DNA from: Carposina sasakii
Taxonomy: Eukaryota; Arthropoda; Insecta; Lepidoptera; Carposinidae
Length of the DNA: 64,000 nucleotides
Assembly (NCBI GenBank): GCA_014607495.2
Contig: CP053172.1
Coordinates: forward strand, 2,618,888-2,682,887
Direction of reading: 5' to 3'
Positions 53,041 through 61,500 of the stretch are shown in pieces (position 1 is the first letter of the stretch; every line of letters begins with the position of its first letter). The notes under the pieces are model-generated. The model saw nothing but the letters and a program-made list of their open reading frames with translations. It had not been told where the DNA came from and did not search any database. The translations under genes and the position numbers were made by a program.

Positions 53041-53340
53041 TCTGTGTGATCTAGCCGAGGTCAGTGTGATCTAACTGAGGTCTGTGTGATCTAGCTGAGG
53101 TCTGTGTTATCCAACTGAGGTCTGTGTGATCTAGCCGAGGTCTGTGTGATCTAGCCGAGGTCTGTGTGATCTAGCCGAGGTCTGTGTGATCTAGCCGAGG
53201 TCTGTGTGATCTACCCGAGGTCTGTGTGATCTACCCGAGGTCTGTGTGATCTACCCGAGGTCTGTGTGATCTACCCGAGGTCTGTGTGATCTACCCGAGG
53301 TCTGTGTGACCCATTTAAGATATTTGTGATTTACGTGAGG
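53041..53340 (+). repeat. 20-bp minisatellite inside the retrotransposon
   Basis: About 15 units of tctgtgtgatctagccgagg in strict 20-bp register, with blocks of variants (ctagccg, ctacccg, ctagctg). It sits where RNase H and integrase should be. Confidence 0.9.
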
Positions 53341-53743
53341 TCTTTGTGATCTATTTGAAGTCCTTACGATCTCTGGGATACATGCGCCGTTTTCTAGTAC
53401 AAAAAAAAAAAACCTTTTGCTATATAATTATGTTCCGTGCAACACGGTATGCTACTTTGGTATATTACTGAGATAAAGGCATGTAATTACGGCACAATTG
53501 GCGTAGTGAACATTTCAACTTAAAAGGCAAAAGTTTCGCGTATTTCTATCCTGATTAAGTGAGCAATATGTAATTGTGTGATTTTTGCTTGACAGGTTTT
53601 GAGGAACCAATGGTGGCAACAGTCTCGGTACAAGATCCACAGCCCGGGACCAGTCAAGATAGCCAGCAGCCTGAATTGAACCCCGACGGGTCACATCCTG
53701 AAGATTCATGAGCTGCGAGGACGCTGTTCCGCCAGGAGAGGCC

Positions 53744-53992
53744 GTGTTAGCGACATCTCCCCACAAGGTGGCAACACTGGACGCCATCCTATATAAGCGC
53801 CCGGAACACTGGAGAACGACTTTTTGGCTCGAGATCTTCAAGGCGTGCGCTCATTAGACTTTGTTAATTTATTTGCGGGTTTTCTGTTATAATCTAATTT
53901 TGTAATATTAGTTTAGAATAAAATAAGTATCAGATTTTGTTATTTCGTTAAATTGTTTTTTTTTAATCAATTATTTATCTAACCTCTAAGAT
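53744..53992 (+). repeat. 3' LTR
   Basis: Same 249-bp sequence as 49901-50149 with about two differences (cacaagg for cacacgg; aacctct for aacccct). Confidence 0.82.
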
Positions 53993-54671
53993 ATGTTATT
54001 ATTGATGCTTTGTGTACACAAAAAATATTTTGCACCAGCATATGTAACAACGAAATATATACAATAATGTTTGTGAACGAATGATAATTTAGGTCAGCTA
54101 TGAAATGAATCCGATTTGGAATAAACTATAATCAGTAGGCGCCTAATGTAACTGATTACGCCAATTTTTAAACTTCCTCCTAATCATAATGAAAGAACAC
54201 TGCTTTTCTTTGTACGGAACACTGTGCGGTTACTCCAACCCGCTCTTGGTTGTTTTTATGTCATGTCATTCGGCCAGGCAGTCAGACAGCTGTCATGTTA
54301 TTTATGTTTGTGTCGGTCGTGATTTTTGCTTGATATCCTAAATTATTCCTATAATGTACTCAAAACAAAAGATAAAAATGTTATTTAACTTCATTGGTAT
54401 CTGACTGATACTTCAGTAACAGTTCGAGGAGCTTGTTAATAAATAATAAGCCGCAGATGTACTTACGCGAAAGTGTTTTGTGAAAAGAAACTTCTATCTT
54501 CGTCAGTGTGTTTACTCAAATAGTTATTTTACTAACACTGTGCTATGCACAAATAGTAATTCACGACTTCGTCACCCACAGGTCAGTATTTGCGTTAATA
54601 CTTATCCCATTTTCTGTAATGCTAAAGTTTGTTTCCTAAGATTTGGTTTCCTATATATGTTCCGTCAGATA
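53993..54671. other. Upstream region of the MADF-BESS gene
   Basis: No repeat or exon recognised. Slightly GC-richer parts near 54240-54300. Confidence 0.35.
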
Positions 54672-54748
54672 GCGGCCGTTATACCGCGGTAATGACGTCA
54701 CTAGAACGTTGTCTATGGCGGTGCCGCCATTTTGCATTACGGCCGTCT
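54672..54748. promoter_or_regulatory. Transposon-like, CRE-bearing proximal promoter of the MADF-BESS gene
   Basis: Contains agcggccgttataccgcggt, TGACGTCA at 54694-54701, acgttgtcta and an inverse end gcattacggccgt. The same strings occur in the arms of element O (26446-26905). It ends about 65 bp before the start codon. That it acts as a promoter is inference from position and the CRE. Confidence 0.55.
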
Positions 54749-54813
54749 TGTCGTGAACGTCTTGGTTTTTATTGAAAGCTTTGTAGCTTTGTGTACGTAT
54801 TTGTGTTTACAAT

Positions 54814-54973
54814 ATGACTTCTAACTGCAACTGGACCAGCGAGAACGACGAAATTTTGATAAATTACGTGCGTAAACATGAAGCCATATATAATACAAAA
54901 CTGAAACAATACAGAAAACCCCAATTGAAACAGAAATTGTGGAGTGAAATTGGAGAAATTTTAAATAAATCAG
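54814..54973 (+). CDS. MADF-BESS gene, exon 1
   Basis: 160 bp, first 53 codons plus one base; ATG at 54814 begins MTSNCNWTSEND; donor gtaaga. Confidence 0.87.
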
Positions 54974-56135
54974 GTAAGAGTGTACAATTTTTTTTTCTTA
55001 TTCCTATCTAATACTACAATTAAGATATAATAATAATTGCTGATAAGTAATTAGGTACCTGATAGAACTATAATACTAAATGTGACTAGGATTTCCTTTA
55101 TGATCCTGCAGTCTGACCAGCACACTTAAATTCAATGTATCTCACAGTACAGTATATGTGTTATACTTATTTGAGTATATTTTAGTGTGAGGCTCTTGGT
55201 GATAACTTGAGAAATAAATAATACAGCTCAATAAATAAAAGCTTAGTAGTGCCCCTGTCAAGTCTAACAAAAAAGGGGCACAACCTTTCTATTTGTTTCT
55301 CAAAGCAGTTCATGCCATTTTGAATTCCCTGTAGCTCCATTGTGGTTTAAATTAGGAGCCTGAATTTTGAGCAACCACTACTTGGTTATACTTGTTATTA
55401 TACTTGGATAGGCATTGTTCAAAGATAACATATTTCCAATTTCATTCAATTTGAATAAGTGGTTTAGGAATTATAACTAGTCAAGGTTTCTTTATAATAT
55501 TACTCATATACTTTACAGAAACTGATTGCTGCAAAAGGTGGTGTTATATACGAGACTATTACATTCGACGTAAAGCAAAACCAGGCACCGGTATCACTGG
55601 AGAAGCAGCTAAGAAAAGAGCTGATCTCCTCTCATTCCTGGATGCCTATTCTCCATCGCAAAGATACAATATGATTAATTTTGTGGACAGAAACCCTGGA
55701 GATATTAGTGTGAAAGTAGAAATAACTCATGAAGAAGACGATGTAGCAACCAGAGATAAGGATGTAGCTACAAGCAATAGAGATGTAGCCATAAGCAATA
55801 CAAATGTATCCAGTGACAAGAAACGTAAATATTATACTCAAGAAAATGAATATCCAAACCGTAGCATGCAAATTGTAAATCAGAATACCAACGAAAATGT
55901 GATAGATGAAAATGACCTCTTTTTTGGTTCAATGGCAAAAATAGTAAAGAAGCTGCCACCATATGAACAAGTGCAGTTACGGTTGCAAATAGGTTCGTTA
56001 GTTGGCAATGCTGAATTGTGTCATGTGGCAAACAGTTCGCCTCAAATGAAAAGACCGAGTTCGAGAAATAGTGATGATTATTATGAAAGTGTTCCTTCGC
56101 CGATATCTACCTTAACCACTACGAGTCCTAAGTAG
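54814..56135 (+). CDS. MADF-BESS domain protein (Adf-1-like), 258 residues
   Basis: Two exons, 54814-54973 and 55519-56135, joined by a GT-AG intron in phase 1; TAG at 56133-56135. Residues about 8-98 form a MADF domain, a Myb/SANT-like DNA-binding fold: NWTSENDEILINYVRKHEAI, QKLWSEIGEIL, then CCKRWCYIRDYYIRRKAKPG. The middle is acidic and low-complexity with a small DVAT/DVAI repeat, and residues about 183-222 form a BESS motif (DENDLFFGSMAKIVKKLP, then QVQLRLQIGSLV), used for protein-protein contact. The family includes Adf-1, Dip3 and Stonewall in flies; members are usually sequence-specific regulators in the nucleus. The length is typical, and no disabling change is seen. Which member this corresponds to cannot be said. 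Confidence 0.88.
55519..56135 (+). CDS. MADF-BESS gene, exon 2
   Basis: 617 bp, acceptor ctttacag; completes the MADF domain and contains the whole BESS motif. Confidence 0.87.
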
Positions 56136-56337
56136 TATTTTACTATGATTTGATACATTGTTGATATGGCTTAGTTTATGGTGTTGTCAAAAAATTATCT
56201 ATAACCTATAGATTGGAGTGTCTTTTTTTAACATTAAAATAGCCACTTTTTATTAAACACATGGATGTTCAAAATAATGTGTGGTTGTTAGTCTATCTGC
56301 CTGTTTATTCAGGCTTATCTAAGAAAACACTTGGACT

Positions 56338-56520
56338 ATGGAGAAGAAATGAAACAGGAGTAGTGGCCAAGTGTATTTTTATACAAAAATAGTGTGCCGT
56401 GGAGTGGGGTGAAGTATGAGACGAGGGGAGCATTGAACAATGCAGCCGTGCCCATTTGCATAGAAACCACCTTGTAGTGACTAGTCACACTACTTGCTCA
56501 TTATCAATATGGTTCAAGAT
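56338..56520 (-). mobile_element. MITE-like family K, copy 4 (partial)
   Basis: atggagaagaaatgaaacag start and caaaaatagtgtgccgtgga body; lacks the TATA/CRE half. Confidence 0.55.
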
Positions 56521-57420
56521 TGTTTTACTAGTGCAATTACTCATCGCTAGATGGCAATATTATACTACATTGTAGTTTAAAAAAAAGTTCCCTGATAAAA
56601 GCACTAGTGTCTTTGTATTTTTAATACGGTTATATTTCGGAGCACAAGGTTAATAAGATTTACACTATAATAAAATTATATGTGTGTTGCCAAAAATGGG
56701 GGCCAGCTGCAGGATCACAATATACATCCCACATACATGTCTAGCCTAGTGCGGCCAGATGTAAAAGATCGATCAGTAATAATAATAATAAATGTTTATT
56801 CTTATTTGACACGGTATGTACAGATAGTAGTTCTCTAGTAAAGGTCTCCTATAATTTTTTCTCGTATATCTTCCATGAACAGACAGCGATCCGTTACATT
56901 TTTGTTATATTTATAGATAGATAGAAGATGTTTAGATCCTCTAACAGGGTACTAAGGAGATTAAAGGCATATTATACAGATAGATATCTATTTGAAGCAT
57001 AATGTTAATGCTGTCTTTATCTTGATAAAGTTTTAGAGAGGACAACATCATATTTTTTTAACAGAACTATCTGCCTTTAATTTTAATATTAATTTAATCC
57101 CTAATTAGTATTAGGTAGATTTTAATTTGTTGCATTAATATTGTATAAACAAATAGTAAATTGAGTGTTTTTTATTGACTTATCCAAGCTAAACTTAGAC
57201 AAAGTAATATTACTTCTCATTCGAATCGATAGAGGTTCGTCATGGACACGTTTGCTCCAATAGGAAGCCTACATTTTCGCGCGTTCGTCAAGTCACGTGA
57301 GGAAGTATAACCGTTATTGGTGATTTATCGACAATGAACGGTAATGCGAAACGACGTTACATTGTCTAAGCACCCGAGCGACAGCGAAATTCGTAATGTG
57401 ATCGATACATTACCTCCAAT
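56521..57420. other. Intergenic between MADF-BESS and VPS50
   Basis: 56960-57070 resembles the small palindromic repeat at 22853. 57230-57410 has the decayed motif with 'cacgtgaggaagtataacc'. No gene. Confidence 0.35.
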
Positions 57421-57946
57421 AGGAAGAGAGAGAATCTGCCCCTTGATTACGTAAAATCAATAGCAAAGCCGCCCCCTTATTACCTAACTAGCAAAAGCAA
57501 AGCGATAGCGAAAATTGTACAAAAATCGCTGATTGCTTGTCAAATTCGTATTACGTAAAAATAATTTCAAAGAAACTTTGACGTTTTGAGGCGAATATTG
57601 TACAATTTTCGCTATCGCTTTGCTTCGGCTTTGCTATTTCTTTTACGTAAACAGGGGGCAGAAGTCGCGCGATCGCGTTAATTTAGAGTGTGTGCGTGCG
57701 CGCAACGAGCACCCAAGCACACACACACACTCAATTATCGCGATCGCGTCGCTTCGGCCCCCTTATTACCTAACTAGCAAAAGCAAAGCGATAGCGAAAA
57801 TTGTACAAAAATCACTGATTACTTGTCAAATTCGTATCACGTAAAATGAATTTCAAAGGAACTTTGACATTACAAGGCGAATATTGTACAATTTTCGCTA
57901 TCGCTTTGCTTCGGCTTTGCTATTGCTGTTACGTAATCAGGGGGCC
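57421..57946. mobile_element. Compound of MITE family I copies
   Basis: Two family I units (57469-57657 and 57759-57946; each gcccccttattacctaacta to a tttgctatt...cagggggc end) lie within arms of a GC-rich relative (atcgcgatcgcgtcgcttcg at 57738). Confidence 0.68.
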
Positions 57947-58174
57947 GATCTGCGCGTTCGTTAAATAAACGTCTACGATAACTTTGTATACTATGCTGTC
58001 ACACTTAAAATTGTTACATTGTCTAAGAGATTTAGACATTTCCTCTAATAGAAAGCCATTGTTTTATTTTATACAAACCTTGTTCTAGAAATAACATGCA
58101 CAAAAAGAAAGAAGCATCCAATGTGGTGCAGTAATTCAGAAGTAATGCGTGTACATGTACAATGTACATAGTTA

Positions 58175-58380
58175 CATATTAATCACACCTTTATCCCTTA
58201 CGGGGTAGGCAGAGCACCAAGGGCCGATAGAACCACATGGTGCCACTTCTGACCAATTTTGAGGGTATAGTTGAGATGTACAAGTTCGGTTAGTAGTGAC
58301 AGGTGGTCAGCCCATCACCTACAAAACACCAAGTATTAATCTTTTTTTTTTCACTCCCAGAGCAGCATACTCGTAGAAGC
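58175..58380 (+). repeat. Interspersed repeat, family G copy
   Basis: acacctttatcccttacggg to cactcccagagcagcatac, with a deletion after 'caaaacaccaag'. Confidence 0.65.
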
Positions 58381-58490
58381 ATACTTAAGTTAGGTACATT
58401 ATATCGACAGTGGAAAGGCAACAACGCTTAATACCTAAGTGTTTCCAATGATTTTATTTTATTCCGTTTTAGAGCTGGTTGCAGTAAATA

Positions 58491-58583
58491 ATGTTTTCGG
58501 AGGACAGCCTGGAGAACCGACACGGCCCTCCCGGGGTCAACTCGCGCGCCCTCAGCGCTCAACACTCGGCAGCTGATCTGGAG
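58491..58583 (+). CDS. Vps50: Vps50 coding exon 1
   Basis: 93 bp, 31 residues (MFSEDSLENRHGPPG...ADLE), GC-rich; donor gtaacg. The N-terminus is divergent in this family. Confidence 0.8.
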
Positions 58584-61500
58584 GTAACGCTTACTGTTTA
58601 TGTATTACTAGCGACCGCTTACGACTTCGTCTGCTTGAGGGGGCATTGCACCCGTTCGAAGCCAGGGCCGGTTTCTATATGTATAACCTATAGCCTTCCT
58701 CGATAAATGGGCTATCTAACACTGAAATAATTTTTCAAATCGTACCAGTAGTTCCTGAGATTAGCGCGTTCAAACAAACAAACTTTTCAGCTTTATCATA
58801 TTATTAGTATAGACTAGTGGACGATCGCGACTCCGTCCGCGTGGACTACAGAAAAAACAAAATGTCGAAATTATCCGGGATAAAAACATTTTCCCGGGAT
58901 AAAAAGTAGCCTATATGTTAAGTGGGACCTGTCACAATATATTCCTGAAAACTGCATTGAAATCGGTTTAGCCGTTTCTGAGATTAGCGTGCACAGACAA
59001 ACCGACAAAGATTCCAAAAATCATCGTTTTGGGTTCCATTGCGTTGATAAAGGTCTCCTATAATATTTTTTTCTCATATATCTTCCATGTACAGACAGCG
59101 ATCCGTTACATTTTTTATTATATGTATAGATTAGCTGTTGCCCGCTCCGCTCGCATAGAAGTCGCTTATTGCGTGGAACATATTTTCAAGACTACCGAAT
59201 AAATGCAAAAAAAATCATAAAAATCGGTCAAGCCGTTTCGGAGGAGTTTTAATAATAATAATAAAATTAGAATTTTATATACAGAATGATTTTTGGTCGT
59301 CAGCGTTCCCGAAAACCACGAAATCCCTCATCATCACGATCATTGTTCTCCATGAAGTGTCTAGTTCCCAAGATATTAAGGGTCCAAAGTTGAGTAAATA
59401 GACTGCGTTTTTCTGCATAAATGCACATAGACGCGCGTAACAAGATTTTTTCACGAGAAATAATTAATACTGTCTATGAAAAAACTAGCATCAACTCTGG
59501 ACACTATAAATTTCGCCTGATCAAGTAATAATAAAAAAAGTCCAAGAAATTTACATCGTTTCCCAGCATTTTTTTTTTGCCATAAACTTACTTTATTTGA
59601 TGTATACAGTACGTACCGTTCGTTAAGGGTGGCAACGAAAAACATCCTGTATGTATTAGATATCTCTTTTAAAATTCACTGGACTATAGAGTCCCGCCCC
59701 CTTATTACCTAACTAGCAAAAGCAAAGCGATAGCTAAAATTGTACAAAAATCGCTGATTGCTTTACAAATTCGTATTACAACAACCGGGTCTATACAGGG
59801 TGTAACACAAAGGGTATGTTAAGCGAAAAGCTATGTAAATAGCCCACTATAGTGAACCTATTTCCAAATTTGAGACTTGATTATCTAATGTTCATTTTTT
59901 CAAGATTGTGGATTCCTGTCCTGAATTTTTTAGGAAAAGGGATGTTTACTGTGTTTGAATTTTAATGAGATTTTATGCTTATCAGAATAAATCATCAAAA
60001 TCATACCTATCTGTAAAATTACAATTTGATTAAGTGTCCAAATGAGGTAGTAATAAGCCTTCAAAGTTAAGTGGGCAAGTTTTTCAAATGTGAAATTAAT
60101 TGAAAATGACTACATCACATGACCGACCACCTGCATCATTTACAGCGACTTTTGTTTAGTGACCATATAAACGCAACATTTAATATAGCTGTAGAACAAA
60201 GGTTCTTTTACGCGCGTACAAGTTACTGAAAGAGTGACGTCATATCGTGGTAGCCGGTAGTATGGAGCGTTTTTTGGCAAGTCTAAAATTGTGATCTTGA
60301 AATCGTTATATCCCGGAAAGTTTTCACGCTAGCGAAGTTTTTCTTTCGCAAATGTTACTTTTATTTTATGATCTTTCGATATAAATACAAATAAAAAAAA
60401 ACGTAAACTACCCTATTCTCCATACTATCTGGAAAAATAAACATGCGATTTCGAGTCTGAAATTTTCATGGGTAGTCCTTTTAGTGGGCTATTTATATAG
60501 CTTTTCGCTTAACATACCCCTTTTGTTACACCCTGTATAATGCCTGTATACAGGGTGTTTGTGACAGCCAGGCAAATATTGATACCATGACTTCAGACCA
60601 TGATTCTGTGGCGAAAAGCACTGAAAATTTTCGCAGGAAAATTCCAAAATTTTCCGACATTTTTTTCATATTTCCAGGAAAAAGATAATTTAGTTCGTTT
60701 AATTAGGCCTTAGATAATTACAAAAAAAAAAAACGAATTTTAACCAAAAGATGATTTTCAAAAAAAATTTCAAATAACTGATCAACCCTAATGAAGAGTC
60801 TCAAGAAACAAGTGAAAAAAAAACCAAAAAAACAGCAATGTGTCACACAATAACCTATAAGCCCATTTAATTAGTCACAGGATCGCCAAATCAAAAATAC
60901 ATTTCCTGCGAGTAATAACACAATCGTATAACTCAACACAATGGTACTTGTTCAGCATTTCAGTATTTGCCTGGCTGTCACCCACACCCTGTATGTAGTA
61001 TGTACCGTGTATGGAGGCCATCGTCATCTTCCTGCCCTTATCTCATTATTTATAGAGTCGTGGATTTCTTTCGAAACGCATTTCGTCGCTAAAATTTATT
61101 ACATCTGTACCTACTCATATAAATATAGGTGAAACTAGTAAAAAGTATGTGTGTTAATCTAAGCCATAACCACTCAGGTGCTTCGTGAGATCGAGCATGT
61201 CTACTTCTCTGACAGCTCCGAGTTCGATGCAGGACGCTATGTGCTGGAACATTCTCCGGTGCCGCCCACCTGCGAGGCTATTGAGAGCCTCTTTGATAAG
61301 CTGAAGAGGCAGCAACAGGTATTATATAAAATAAAATTGACGGCCGATTGGTCTAGTAGGTAGTGACCCTGCCTGCGACGCCATAGGTCCTGGGTTCGAA
61401 TCCCGGTAGGTGCAAACATTGATATGATGAATATCGATGTTTGTTTCCGAGTCATGGATGTTTCTATACTTATCTATGTATTTATATACCGTAGGTACTA

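Larger units (their letters stand above)
49901..53992 (+). mobile_element. Gypsy-like LTR retrotransposon, integrase-deleted
   Basis: About 4.1 kb: 5' LTR, gag, a frame with two zinc knuckles and protease, reverse transcriptase with the start of RNase H, a 20-bp minisatellite, a short pol C-terminal remnant (53590-53744) and 3' LTR. No integrase core and no envelope frame are visible. The LTRs differ at about two positions by eye, so insertion is recent. The reading frame is broken between protease and reverse transcriptase (about 51992). It would need trans-supplied proteins to move. The target duplication could not be settled. Confidence 0.85.

Noticed and set aside
53041..53340. CRISPR-like array or centromeric satellite
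   Set aside because: Short contiguous 20-bp units confined to a retrotransposon interior.
59796..60535. Possible ncRNA gene because of long stems
   Set aside because: The stem structure is explained by MITE family E, which has six copies in the window.
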